Shown: positions 21,850-33,904, numbered from the stretch's first letter. The stretch: 64,000 nt of DNA from Uranotaenia lowii (GCF_029784155.1 NC_073692.1:429827324-429891323), one strand, 5' to 3'. Notes: generated by a model from the sequence alone, not told the origin. A program made the numbers and translations.

Positions 21850-23780
21850 AACTGGAACGGCCTTACGCTGCGCAAACTATTGTCTCCTTCATTGGGAGAT
21901 ATCTGTCAAAAACGGTACGGCGAATAATACCTCCCACTTGCCAAATCCTTCAAGAACAACGCATCGGTGGACTTCCTGCAATTTTCAAGCGAATCCAATC
22001 CGACCAGCATGCACAGGGGTCGAAAATCTGGAATTGCCTTTTATCATCCAAGGTTTCTCAACGCGTATTTTAGAAAATTCTTGGGACTCTCTACAGTCTA
22101 TTAACGTGATCGTTGTTATGCGGTTGGCAAAGTAATATTGGCGTACTCAATTGAAACGATAGTATTCATTACAAATTCTGTAGACCATTCCAAACATTGG
22201 CTTTGGCTACAACTTGCGCTAAAAGCCTTCAGTTGTCTGTCTATCTCCACTCAAAGATCTTTTATCGAGGTCTTCCTAGTAATGATCAAGCTGTCTTCAA
22301 GGCCACTATACTCATAGATTACATTCGATGTTTTCCGAGAAAATGAAAATAACGCTGTATTCGATGCGTTTTGTTTTTAAATCCATAGTTTTTGCAACTT
22401 CCCGAAAAACGATACAGTGCGATTTGCAGAATCGAACAATCCTTCGGGTGAAAAACAGGAAGACATATTTTCAGATCATCTGCGTATATCAGCATGGAAA
22501 CGTGTTGCAGAACTTCGGAAAACTCGTTCATGACAGTGATGAAAAGAAGGGGTCCCAAATGACTTCCTTGTAGTACACCACTGTTCACCGAGAATGCACC
22601 AGCCTCACGTTACGGAATTCTATCAATTAGCTTAGAATGTATTCTTTTAAAACATATATAGGCAATTCCATTCTTGCAAAGTAGGAGAGGAGCGGGCTAT
22701 ATGCGCCTATTAAGAAGAATACTGATTTAATCAAATATTTCATCGAATATGTGTACAAAAATTATATACACATGAGCAGACATCTGTTTTCTATACATTG
22801 AAGTAATTTAATGTTGAAATCGCCTTCAGTTTTTGAGAAATCGATTTTATTTTAACAGTTGTCAAAATTGCCGAACCTCAAATCGTGCGGGCTAAATGCG
22901 CCTATTTATGTTTTAGGCAAAATTTTTGTTTTTTGGCAATATTTCCGTATAATTTCATTGGGAATGCTAAAAACTGATAGCAAAAACAAAGCTGAAGTTT
23001 TATAAAAATCTATTTCTTTTATAATTTTATAGAATTATACAAAAATTATTTATTCTTTTTAACCTGTTATTTAAGAATAGAGGCATTTTACAAACATGTT
23101 GGGGGCATACAAAACACGCTTTTATTCCACTTTCCAATTATTATGAAACCATCATAAAAGCTTAAATTTGTTTTACTTTATTAGATATGTTGTTTTGTCA
23201 GCCATTTCGTCAAACGGCTTTAGGCGCATTTAATCCGATAGGCCCATTTAGGAAACCTTTCCCCTACGGAGAGAAGAGCGTTGATTTCTTTCACATCAAA
23301 TGCTTTCGACATGTCCGTGTGTATAGTATCGACTTGGAGTCCTCGCATCATCCACTGTGAAGTTCGCCGAGATTTGTCACGGTCGATCGCCGTCTCAGAA
23401 AGCCATGTTGTATCGTCCGATATTTCTCTCTCCCTCCTTGGGTACATTTGGTCGTAAACGATGGTCTCAAAAAGCTTTGGCATGGCAAAAAGTATTGCAA
23501 CTCCACGATAATTTTTAACTATATAAGAGCTTAGATGAACTTTTATGTATCGGTACAATATGCGAAATCTTCCAAAACTTCGAAAATATACCTTTGGGAA
23601 GTGAGTGTGAGAACAGTCGGTGTAAGGGTGCTTCGAGTCCGTTAACCCGATTTTTAAGGAGCGAGTTGAGTAAGCCATCGGAACAACTAACTTTGGATTC
23701 ATCGAGCATTAAAATTTACTTTCTGACATCTGTAATCGATAATGTTATTTCAGAAATGACTTCTTCCTTAAATTGATATT
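21850..23780 (-). pseudogene. LINE reverse transcriptase fossil (Jockey/CR1-like), split
   Basis: Read on the minus strand, the N-terminal RT part lies at about 23276-23780: KFWKISHIVPIHKSSSK, KNYRGVAILFAMPKLFETI and VDTIHTDMSKAFD, the last being the first catalytic Asp region. After a 587-bp insertion the RT resumes at 22620: NSGVLQGSHLGPLLF and LIYADDLKI, the YADD catalytic box. Degraded C-terminal words (RRTVFDRYLP) follow to about 21850. Frameshifts and stops are present, so it is dead. Motifs SGVxQGSHLGPLLF and YADD point to the Jockey/CR1 group; the exact clade is not certain. Confidence 0.8.
22681..23267. mobile_element. TIR element inserted in LINE fossil
   Basis: The left end is GTAGGAGAGGAGCGGGCTAT, followed by ATGCGCCTATT. 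The reverse complement of the right end is GTAGGGGAAAGGTTTCC, followed by AAATGCGCC at a similar depth. An internal GCGGGCTAAATGCGCCTATT lies at about 22887. The element interrupts the minus-strand RT between the SKAFD and SGVLQGS motifs, which fixes its position independently. It has no ORF and no clear target duplication. Confidence 0.65.
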
Positions 23781-24490
23781 CTTGATCACTTCGAACATAA
23801 TTTCCGAATAGTTTTGATGCTTCTTTCAAATTATGCGCTTTTAGTATGATATGAAACATTTTTTGAGTAACGTTTGAGTTGCGCTAGTTTGTTCTACGGT
23901 ATCGATTATTTTTTCTTCGTTTCAATGCGCCAGTGTAGAACGAAAGAACGTTAAAATCTAATGCACATTCAACCAAGCGATGACTTTCTTTAATGTTATC
24001 TAAAACTCCAAAATTGTTCAAAAATTCTAGCATTGGGATAACGTTCTTAGAGATCTACCTTTTTCTCAACAACGTTCTGAAGTTTGTTTAAAATGTTAAA
24101 TCTTAAACAAAAATTATACCGGTTGGAATAATAAAGGAGATTTTTCAAAGCAGTAATGATATTAGAAAAAATAATTAATTCACCATCTGAAACTTATTTT
24201 TCTTTTATAGAAAAATCTATAGGTTTTAAAAACAAAGTGAAAAGATTGTGATAGAGTGATAAAATTGTACATTTTTATTAAGATTTTTGAGCTGCTCGAA
24301 GTTTTGAGTTTAATTCTTTAGAACATGAGTGTTAGTTATACAATTTTTCAGTTTTCCTGGAGCATTGGAGGCACTGTAATTTATGCACTGAGCAGCTGAA
24401 TTTCATGACTGAATTGATCAATTCATTTTTTTTACCCTCAAAAGAGGTGACCAAAGGAAATCGGAAAAATCAAAATTTTAATTTTTATGC
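23781..24490. other. AT-rich stretch, nothing recognised
   Basis: No coding motif or repeat boundary was found here. Confidence 0.45.
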
Positions 24491-24499
24491 CAAATGACT

Positions 24500-25150
24500 T
24501 AAAAATGCATCAAATGTAGAAATCAGGTGTTATCTCCAAACACAAATTTTGCCCAAAAATCGACTTTCTGGGACTGGGGACTGGTAGGAAAATTGCCGAA
24601 CTGCACAAAAATCTCGACAAACGGTATACAGTACAACATTTTCAAAATAAAATTGTGGCGGCTTCCACTATTTACCATATCATAAAATCCCCAACCACTA
24701 CTCACAAGCAAGTTAGTGGCAGACCAGCGAAAATTATGGACGCAAAAGGACGTGCCTTCAACAAAAAGGAGCCAACGGGATGCCGCCGAAACGTTCAATT
24801 GTTCTCACCACTACATTGGCAGGACATTAAAAACAAGTTGGAATTAAGTGCCGAAAGAACACAAAAGCCCCAGAATACACTGAGGATCAGATTTCGACTC
24901 TTAAATCCCAATTCCGATGGATGATAAACAAATATTCCGGGAAATGTTTTGTTTTGGACGATTCCAATTCGATCCCATTTGTACCCAAGAGCTACAACCC
25001 GAAAAATCTGCCTTAGTTCACCCAATCGAAGATGTTTTCGTAACTTTGAGCACATTGATGTACAAAAATAATTGGAGGGACAAAAACTGCAAACAATTTA
25101 TTGGTAAAATCAAGAGATGTATTCAAAAAGTTGACATGAAGGCCGTACAA
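24500..25150 (+). pseudogene. mariner/Tc1 transposase fossil (N- and C-terminal parts)
   Basis: N-terminal words IAELHKNLDKRYTVQHF and IVAASTIYHIIKS, then VSGRPAKIMDAKGR, resemble the helix-turn-helix DNA-binding half of Tc1/mariner transposases. A frameshifted middle includes YTEDQI and RWMINKYSGKCFVLDDS, where the DDS may hold the first catalytic Asp. The C-terminal WRDKNCKQFIGKIKRCIQKV is typical of the end of these proteins. The segment carrying the second and third catalytic residues is missing. The copy is cut at about 25150 by a dispersed repeat shared with 13528. Confidence 0.7.
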
Positions 25151-25400
25151 TCGAGGGATTGCAGTGGAGAGAGAATTTTTTGCATTTGGAATGGTAATGA
25201 TCAAATTTCCACAACTGCTTTACAAATTGCAACAATAAGCACATTTTCACTCTCTCTGAGCACTGGTTTTTTTTTTCATTTTAACTCAACTTCCCCTAAC
25301 AAATTGCCACAAGTTACCACAAATCTAATCATTTGCTGCACAATCTGTGTGATCATTGACTATCTCTCCGTTTATCTCTGGACTGACTTCTCGGTCTCGG
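25150..25400. repeat. Dispersed repeat, second copy of the 13.4-13.7 kb family
   Basis: It shares GGGATTGCAGTGGAGAGAGA, ACAAATTGC, AATCATTTGCTG, TGATCATTGAC and TCTCCGTTTATCTCTGG with 13528-13690, in the same order and orientation. Its start coincides with the end of the mariner fossil. Confidence 0.65.
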
Positions 25401-26388
25401 AAGATTCGGTCGGCCGAATATTCGGCGCCGAATACCGCCAAAAAACCGTTAAGCCGAATATTCGGCTCACCGAATAGTTGAGCTAAGTATTCGGCCGAAT
25501 TATTTTTAAAATTTATACAATAACAGAATTTTAAAATTTTTCAACCAATTTTGGATAAATTATAAAATATGCAAAAGTAATGTTGAAAAAGTTCAAACTC
25601 ATCAAAAACTTATGGTTTCGGTATATCGTCTTAGATGTACATAGGTATTGATGTATCTTTCACTGTAGATAGCTTTATATTTTGATTACCATTACTCCAA
25701 ATTTTCTAGATATAGCCAGGCTTGTCCATAAAACCATTAAAGAATTCAAAAAAAAGTCAAATCTGACCGGGATAACCAGATATTTTTAACACCTTTCGAA
25801 TTTTACTCGGATTTATTCAGATTATTTGCTAAATGAAATAAAAAACTCAATTTTTTTTTTTCGAAAATTGCTGCTTAGATTCAATGAGAAGTTTAAATTT
25901 TAAGTAATTTCAAAGTTTCAAACAAATCGTATGGACCCGGCCGTGTGGATACGTGTGGTAGAAAGAATGGTATGCTTAAGGATAAAGGTCATCATTCTAT
26001 TTGGCAACTATTTTGGGAGGCATCTAGTTGAAATTCGACGTACTAAATGTACTTATTCGATATCAAATAAGCAATTTCAAATTGTTTGGCACCTGTTGCG
26101 ACATGCTTTGTCCCTGATTTCACTTGAACTCAATCTCTTTGGTGAAAAACGACCTTAAAGCAACAAGTCATTTGATGTCCGTTCAGCTAATGGTGACAGC
26201 GACCTCTTACTCTTCTTTTAAAACATTAAGGGGCATTAAGATGGAAGAAATAGAAGAAAGATTAAATTATAGCTTTCTATTTCTATGGAAATCTAAACCA
26301 AATATTCGACCGAATATTCGGCCGAATATTCGTTTGACCGAATAGTTGAAAAGGTCAATATTCGGTATTCGGCCGTTCGCCGAATATA
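25397..26388. mobile_element. Element with CCGAATATTCGG palindromic ends
   Basis: Both ends carry clusters of the palindrome CCGAATATTCGG and its half-sites (25406-25500 and 26298-26388). Each end also has a direct repeat of the form CCGAATATTCG followed a few bases on by ACCGAATAGTTGA. The interior is AT-rich, with ORFs of at most 75 codons. Part of it (26041-26388) recurs in inverse orientation at 51008-51230 and continues after the RTE insertion at 54598. This is therefore a dispersed, non-autonomous element; its superfamily is unknown. Confidence 0.65.
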
Positions 26389-26389
26389 A

Positions 26390-28510
26390 AGTATAGTATA
26401 CTGGCGCAAACAGTCCAATTGTGCAAGTTTACTTTATGTTTTCATTGAAACCAGAAAAACTCAGATTTTTTAAATCGTGAACCATTCTTTTAGCTCGAAA
26501 TGCCGACTGCTTACAACAGCACCGGTCGACAATCGAGAATCGAGTCCCGGTTTGTGTTTAGTTTGTGGAAGCGTGATTGATATGTGCCATTAGGGGGACA
26601 CGAAGAGCATAATAACTTCACCAGCCAACCAACCAACTCCGAACGCCCACGCAAACCCGGAATTTTCCGCACCCGGCAGAGCGCAAAGCAGCAGAGTATA
26701 TCCATCAGGCAGAAGCTAAACTGTGTCATCATGACGAGCCACCCTCATTTTCACCGTAACGGCGGCCATTCTTCTTGTTAAACTGACTCACTCACCTACC
26801 ACCTGACTCTGACATGAGCCAAGGAACGCTTGGCCATCATCGTCAGTCGCCATCGTAGGAAGAGTGTATCGAGTTGAACTTCCAAAAACAAAAACAATCC
26901 CATATAGCTTCTTCCTTTCGGTCGTCGTCGGCTAAACTGACTGACTGCACGACCAAAGTCGTATATGGATCGCTGTTAGAGGTACTCATGAACTCATGTC
27001 GCTTATCAATCGCGATTTATTACCCCCATCCGTGCGTGTTAAGGTGGGCGTAATAAGGTTTTTTTTTCGGTTGATACCTTCCATCTAGCAATTGCTAGGT
27101 CTACTAGTTAGATGGGTAACCTCAAAAGCAAACCAGTCGACCATTACCTGAAGTATAAGAATATGAGAGCCACCGAATGCGATGGACGAGTACATTAACG
27201 AGGGTATAACGTTAAGCACTAACACACGGGATGATGATGATGGTGCCAAGCCAGGACATGGGCCAACGTAACGAGCCGGTCAATTATCGCTTTGGGGGAC
27301 GTAAACACAACACAATTCGGAAAATGAATTGCTCTTTGCCGTGGGATGTTTACTCGTTCGGTGTTGATTTTTTCTCCACTTTTTTTTTGGTTTGTGGTTT
27401 TTGGGCTTTTCAATGGGTGGCATTGAATGAATCACGGCGCGTCCCGATGTGGCAAACAAAACCACTAGCCAGAACGTAATTAAATATAAATATGAACACC
27501 AGAAGCAGATTACGTACGGATGTCGATATTTATTTCCGCCTGAATCGAAAGAGACCGTTACAGCTGTACAATTCTAATCAAACTTGTTTCGCACAAGAAA
27601 ATTGATTCATTGAAGAATTTTGACAGAACCGAATTGGAAGGAGCAATGCAATAACATCACGCGACTTGAATAAAGAGAGGATTGTTAGAAGTGCCGCCCA
27701 ATTGGAAAATCATCCAGTAGAACGTTTTTATGAACACGACAGTGAAGAAAAGGGTTGTTTATATTAGAATTAGAATGACATAATTGTTGAAATTCCGAGC
27801 AGAATCTCTTATTGAACCATTTAATATTCAAATAAAAAAAACACGCATATTAAACCAACAAATTTCTTTTCTAAAACTTAGTCAGCAATGTACCTTCGCC
27901 CTTTTTTAATTCTATCTCATTATGATACAATACAACAATGATACAATCAGTGTTGAAACAAACTAACAGAGGTACATTTAGACCAAACCATGACTTCACA
28001 ATTCTACATAAATCTATTCGTAGCCCACGGGGTAGATTTCCACCAGTAGGTACTCACTGAAAGTATCATTTTCGCACGTGGCACTGCTTTTATGACCACA
28101 CAAGCGGAAAATATATTCACAATTAGAAATCGACACTGCACTGGCTGGCTGCAGCGAGGAAAACTGTCAATCTGGTGGTTGATGTTGTTGATGCCGAGCC
28201 TTTTAGATGATCATTCTATTATGATGGGGCCAGCATCTGAAATTACCAGGTTAGTAGCGTAGCTTGATGCTGCTTTGATATGATTAACAATTGTAAGTCA
28301 TGATGTATAGTTTGCACACTATAGAAACGTATTGTTCAGTAAAATAGAGTGCAGCCCCTACAGAGCTGTTATTCAAATATATATTTATTAGGGCAATCTT
28401 TTTTGCTTTAAAGCATTAGTGGCCAAGTTTTTTACCAAATTGCTATATTTTTCAGCTAGCAGACAGCAGAAAATGAATGTCTTAAACATTGTGACCAGCT
28501 CACAGTGGGA
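26390..28510. other. GC-richer, apparently low-copy stretch, no gene called
   Basis: The part from 26490 to 27480 is richer in G and C, with no TE hallmark. ORFs here (61-82 codons) lack known motifs. At 27088-27122 CCATCTAGCAATTGCTAG and CTAGTTAGATGG could pair as a short hairpin. It may be regulatory or UTR sequence of a nearby gene. Confidence 0.3.
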
Positions 28511-28514
28511 TGAT

Positions 28515-30932
28515 CAGGGTGGCCAGCGGATGTCCATATTCAAATTCCCGGTTTTTTCCCGGTTTTCCTGATCAGGATTTTAATCTTTTTCCGGTTTTAA
28601 CATAGCCAGATAAACACTCTCTGTACCGTAGAAAATTTTTTAAGATGAAAGAAAATGAATCGTATTTAAATTTTAACATTTTATTCTAAATTCAATTGCT
28701 AACAGGGGTTTATAAAATTTACCCTTTCTGAAGAGTTAAGATTTAATAACTGTTTTCTATTTGAGGTGCTGATTCTAAGCAATAAGCTTTTTTCAGCTAA
28801 AGAGTTGGTTGAGATTTTGTTGACCTTTGAAAATACATTTTTTCTAAACATGTGTATTTACCTTTTTTTTAGAAAAACTGAACAACATTCGGAGGATTTC
28901 AAAATTTTAGATGTTTTTCCATATCAATTTCATTGAAAATTGTGAATTGTATTGTATTGATTATGTAAAACACGGAAGATTCATAGGCATTTAAAAGAAT
29001 TTTACGCCAAAAGTAAGGCATTGTTTTATGAGATCTAGAACATTTAGGAGACATCTGAATCCTCGAGGGAAACATAATTTTATAGAAATCGTAAGGCCTT
29101 TTGATCCAAAGGGGTATAGTTTCGAGAAAACAGGCATTTAATTGAGATGTGGTGTTTGGTTATTTTCCGTATATTTATTTAAAAAAAAATACTTTTTTTC
29201 GAATGTCAACATATAAAAATAAAATTCTTGAAATCTGAAAAAACCACCAAATATGTTTTGAAATATGAGTTAAAAGATTGACGGTGTTAACTCAAAATCT
29301 AACATTTTTGCACTTATACCCTTTTGACTCTGAAGGCCTCATATAGATTTATTAGCTAAACAATTATCAATATCGATTTTACTCAGAACTGATAAAGTTT
29401 GGAGCTTCCAAACGACATGTTACTTAAAATAGAAGTGATTGAGAAATTTCGAACTTAGGATTAGGAATTCTTCATCTGCATTTTGAGTCGGACTTCTGTA
29501 TAAATAATAGACATTTCAATCCGATCTCTTAAGGGGGGGGTAGGGTCTAACACTTAAAAAAAATCGATTTTTTTTTATTTTTTTATTTTCTTATTGTAAA
29601 ACATTTCAAGAATGTTGTGTCAAATTTTCAAGTCAATTGAAGCAAAACTGTAGAAGTTATAGGCCTTTATCTCCTCCTATTTAATACTGCAAGGAAGCAA
29701 GAGCAGAAACTTCAAACGCGTTTTTCTCGAAAGCACGTTTTTAAAGTCCGTGGACATCGTCATTTGAAAACTACTTATCCGATTCTTTTCAAATTTGGAA
29801 CATATTTTCTACATATAAAATACCAGACCCCAACGTTTTTCTTTTTTGTTTTTTTTACTTTGGGGAGATTTTACAGGTGAAAAATGGCGGATTTTTTCGT
29901 GAAAAATCGTAGTTTTTACTTCAGACAGCCACAAAAATTTCATAAAAATTTTTTTAAGTTAAATAAAAACGTTGGGGTCCAGAAAAACATCTATTAAAAA
30001 TATTTTGTTCGGATTTGTTGACTTCAGATGATTCTGTGCTGAGATACAGTGTCCACCGCAAATCCTGTTTTCTAAAAGGCATCCTCGAAAGTTCTCCGTC
30101 ATCGGCTCATTTTTCAATATTTTTCTACGAAAAAAATGATAAATGTTCTTTTAACAATGCTTTGTATAATGCAAAAAATTTGAATACATTTGTTTGAAAG
30201 ATAGCTCTAGAAAAAAATCGTGAAAATGGTGTTTTTTTATACCCGTTAGACCCTACCCCCCCCTTAATTTGAATTTTCTACCTGAACTTTGAATTCAAAT
30301 CGAAAATAAATTCAGATTCTAAAACTCTTATCAAAATTTTGAACATAAATTCTGTGTGATACTTTTTCGGCAAACAGTCTAATAAATAGCAACAGAGACA
30401 TTTTATTCATCATTCCAACTTTTCAATCCTTGATCGATTCTTGGAATCATTAGTAACAGTCGTTTTTCTTAAACTGGTGACCGAAAAAGTATACCAATAA
30501 TCCATGGAAAGTCGACAAATCACATATGAATATTATTTCTGAATCTCATAATAGAATTTTTAACAAAAGGTCAAAATTCTATTTTTAATTTAATTATTCG
30601 AAACAGGTTTTCTGAATTCGGACTCTTATGGCTGCTTATTTCTAATATTTAAAGAAAAAACTCAATTGGGGCACAAAAACATGCAACTCCATATCTTGTT
30701 GAATCATAACAGAACAAAATTGACCAATTGGTATCTAAAGCTTATGAAAAAAAAAATTTAATGAACTTTCCTATAAAGTATTTAAGTATATTAAGAGGAA
30801 AAATAATTTTTTTTTCACAGTTTTTCCCGGTTTTGATTTCAAATTCCCGGTTATTTCCCGGTTTTCCCGGTGATATTTTCAATTCCCGGTTTTTTCCCGG
30901 TTATCCCGGTTTTCCCGGTTCGCTGGCCACCC
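28515..30932. mobile_element. hAT-like element with CCCGGTTTT clusters
   Basis: The left end, CAGGGTGGCCAGCG (28515-28528), and right end, CGCTGGCCACCC (30921-30932), give a perfect 12-bp inverted repeat, GGGTGGCCAGCG. Just inside each end is a cluster of TTCCCGGTTTTTTCCCGG-like words (28545-28605 and 30815-30920). The CAGGG start and subterminal clusters suggest hAT. The flanks share GGATG but no clean 8-bp duplication. There is no transposase ORF. A TTAA-flanked element is nested at 29533-30263. Confidence 0.7.
29533..30263. mobile_element. Nested TTAA-flanked MITE with G-run termini
   Basis: TTAA at 29529-29532 and 30264-30267 brackets perfect 19-bp inverted repeats made of eight G followed by TAGGGTCTAAC. 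The body (731 bp) contains a further internal inverted pair, CCCCAACGTTT near 29830 and AACGTTGGGG near 29968, so it can fold extensively. It has no transposase ORF. It lies in the AT-rich interior of the 28515-30932 element and is therefore the younger of the two. Confidence 0.85.
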
Positions 30933-30934
30933 CC

Positions 30935-32055
30935 GGATGGCTCCATAAAAGGCTGGCCAAGCATAAAAAAGTGTTTGAAAATGCGATGTATGTAAAATGT
31001 ATGTAAAAACCTTAAGCGATAAAACAGACTAATTTTCAAGACGTGAGTTCAGTTAAAAATTGTATTGATTTTACCACGTGAATTTAGATCAAAAATCAAG
31101 TGATTTTACATTTTATCCAAACAACCGCAGTATTAATTTAATTTTTTCTTAAAATTTCATCTGTGAATATTTCCTAAATTTTTATATTTACCGGAGGAAA
31201 AATGGTCGGAATTCAACCAGACCACACAAAACACCTTCAGCCTTTTCTCGATAAACTTCTCTCGGGATGAATGATAAACAAACAAAAAAAAATCCCATAA
31301 AAAGATATTTCAATTGAAAGTATAAATAATTCCTACTAGAGACAAAATTTATTAATTGTGAGGAAAAGAATCAGTGGATTTTAAGCCAAGGAACTAATTT
31401 TCGTTTATTGCATTTGCTTTTTGAGTATTGTAGGGAAGATTCGCATTCCGTTGGTTTAAAACTTTATCAAGGCGATGGCACTTAGTTAGGCCTGGTCAAA
31501 CCCAACCAAACATTCGTTGACAAGTTCACTAAAGGTTCAAAATGTTTTATTTTAACATTAATTAGAAAATAAGCCCCAAAACTCCAACCATGCTAAGCGA
31601 TTATTGAAGTTCATTCATTTAAAGAATTTTCTCTGACTTTACATCATATGACACATGACTCTTTCCAAAGTGACGTGACGAATTTTTGACAGATTTTTTT
31701 GGCATAAATAAGATTTTTAAACTCCCTAACCAACAACCTTTCTTTTGTGTTTTTCGATTTGCGGTTCCAAAGTTATTCAAGAAAAACAAGCGAGGCGTGA
31801 CGACGGGCGGGAAAATGACTTTTCCAAAATAAAATCGTAGAAGCCAAATTTCTCGTCTCCCTCACATTTTAACAAAAAATTATCAGATAGTGATAAAACT
31901 TATTGTAAAGTATCAATGAAGTAAGTTTAAAAAAATATTTCAATTAAAAATCCACATAGCAAGTACATTTCATAAGCATTTTAAACAGACTACAGATAAA
32001 CAATACGTTGTTTGATAAGAGAGATATGCTCGAAATTAAACTGCATGTTTTGGAA
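30935..32055. other. Unassigned AT-rich stretch
   Basis: No gene or repeat family was recognised. Confidence 0.45.
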
Positions 32056-32059
32056 GACT

Positions 32060-32460
32060 GATTCCAAATTTTTGGCCGATACACTATACTGTGAGGTGAT
32101 CCCCAACTTTTGGTCGATACTTTAAGTAGCTATTTTATTCATTTTAAGTAAGTTGCAATTTTTGTGTTTGATGTGTTTTGATAAGTATGGATTAAAAATT
32201 CGATTGCGACTTGAATTTTGAAATTTGGTGCACCTCACACTGAGATGATCGGGTTTGAATTTCAAGTGATAAAGTCATGTGAAGTAAATATTTTTTTTTG
32301 ATAAATTCATTCAAGGGAGGTTTAGCAGTTTAGCACAAAATCTTTCAAATGAAATAAAAAAGAAAAGCAATATTTCATAAGATGGCTGAGATTTCGTCGA
32401 ACAAAATTTTCATGTTTTTGAACGGGTGGTCCAAAACTATTGGCCGGCAGTGTATGAACT
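32060..32460. repeat. Three Tc1-like terminal repeat words
   Basis: Three related words occur in the same orientation: CCAAATTTTTGGCCGATACAC (about 32068), CCCCAACTTTTGGTCGATAC (about 32102) and TCCAAAACTATTGGCCGGCAGTGTA (about 32429). They resemble the right terminus of Tc1-type elements, but no paired left terminus is visible. They are probably end remnants of decayed elements. Confidence 0.35.
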
Positions 32461-32674
32461 GTGCAACTGAGCCAAAAATTCCCGATTTCTTTGAGGAATT
32501 CATGTCTTTTTCTCGCATTTCCCGAGTGGCCAACCTGAATATGGCACACTTTTCTAGAATTTGGGTTATTAACAATTTTCACTTCATTCGTAGATTCAAA
32601 CTCTCAATTCAGTTTCTCGAGGGCAAAAAAATGCAAGTGGCGCTAATCTCACTTTGCTCGAAGTCCAACAGAAA

Positions 32675-33050
32675 ATGAGCTCAGTTTCATCACATATCAT
32701 CGCAGAATGTCAACATGGTTTCCGTAAAAAGAAATCAATGTTCCGTTCATCAGCAGATCTCTATCCGATAAGAACATGTTGACGCAATTTATGTTGGATT
32801 TCGCCAAGCGTTCGATCGACTGCCTCATGAACTACTTATCGATAAGCTCGATACTATCGATTCTCCAAATCGATGATCATGTGGCTAGAGTCATACCTTC
32901 TAGACCGAACAGCATTCGTTAGGCAGGGTCCACAACTTACGCCGCTCCTTCTGGATTTCCGCAAGAAAGCCACTTGAACCCATTGCTATTTAATTTTTAT
33001 ATTAACGAATTTTGTGTACTGATTGATCCGGGAATAATATTCTACGCCGA
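32675..33050 (+). pseudogene. LINE reverse transcriptase fossil (Jockey/CR1-like)
   Basis: Frameshifted RT blocks run in order: HIIAECQHGFRKKKS, DAIYVGFRQAFDRLPHELL (first Asp region), MWLESYLLDRTAFVRQG, then SGFPQESHLNPLLFNFYINE and IIFYAD. Similarity stops directly after the YAD of the YADD catalytic box, where a CACGGTGGGGATTTTTGAT sequence begins. Several frameshifts and a stop after the fingers region mean it is inactive. It is of the same general type as the minus-strand fossil at 21850-23780. Confidence 0.75.
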
Positions 33051-33518
33051 CGCACGGTGGGGATTTTTGATTAAAAAAAGATACCTATTCCTTTGATGAT
33101 GCCTAAACTTTGCTTAATTCTGAAAAACAACCATTTCTTATGCAAAAAAACACGAGGAATCGAATGGTCCACACCACTTTCTGATTAACTGCCTCTGATT
33201 GCCTCAATTTGCCTGATTACCCCCATAGATTATGTAACGGGTGTTAAATAAAAAATGAGAATGTTTTCAATACCTTTCAGTAACTCAAATAAAGAGCGTA
33301 GAATTTTCGGTTCCAATTAGAATAGAGGAATGCAAACTGGGAATTTCGATCAAAAAAGGTAAATACTTATTTCGTTTTCAAGCACCCCGTGCGTGGTAAA
33401 TTCTTGTTAACCATCCTTGTATAAAAAAAGCAAGTATCGAATATACAAAACCGTTTTTAGATCAGATTATTCTGAAAGCCTCATTTTATCCTATTATTCT
33501 TACAATTTTTTATGAATA
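33051..33518. repeat. Possible inserted element after RT fossil
   Basis: The left end, GCACGGTGGGGATTTTTGAT, and the reverse complement of AAGCACCCCGTGCG (near 33401) are similar. A GGGAATTTCGATCAAAAAAGG near 33340 echoes the left end directly. The RT homology break supports an insertion here, but no target duplication is seen. From 33412 to 33518 nothing is recognised. Confidence 0.35.
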
Positions 33519-33890
33519 ACTAGAGAAAGGAGAATAGGAAATTTGGATTTCGGATGTACACGGATGAGCAATATATGGTTAGAAAGATCTTGACGAGACA
33601 AGACAAAGTAACCCATAGGGTCATAAAAATATACTGTGGGAAAAAAGTTATGGATTCTTCAAGCTGTATTATTTAAAAAAAAAAAACTGGCAAAAATGTT
33701 CAGCTAGCGTTTTTGCCACTCTTTTCTTCGAAATAATACAACTTCTTCGATCCATAATTTTTTTTCTCTCACGGTAGATTTTCTTGACCCCATCGAAACT
33801 TTTTCTTGTCTCGTAAAGATCTTTCGAACCATATATAGTTCATCCGTGTACATACGAAAACCAAATTTCCATCCTCCTTAATCTTGCTAT
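33519..33890. repeat. 370-bp imperfect palindrome (hairpin)
   Basis: The left arm (33519-33700) and right arm (33712-33890) are reverse complements with scattered mismatches. Examples are GGAAATTTGG against CCAAATTTCC, GTACACGGATGA against TCATCCGTGTAC, and GAGACAAG against CTTGTCTC. The loop is about 10 bases. There is no protein. It is probably a fold-back MITE; a transcript across it would form a long hairpin RNA. Confidence 0.8.
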
Positions 33891-33904
33891 TCAGCATTTT
33901 TTCA

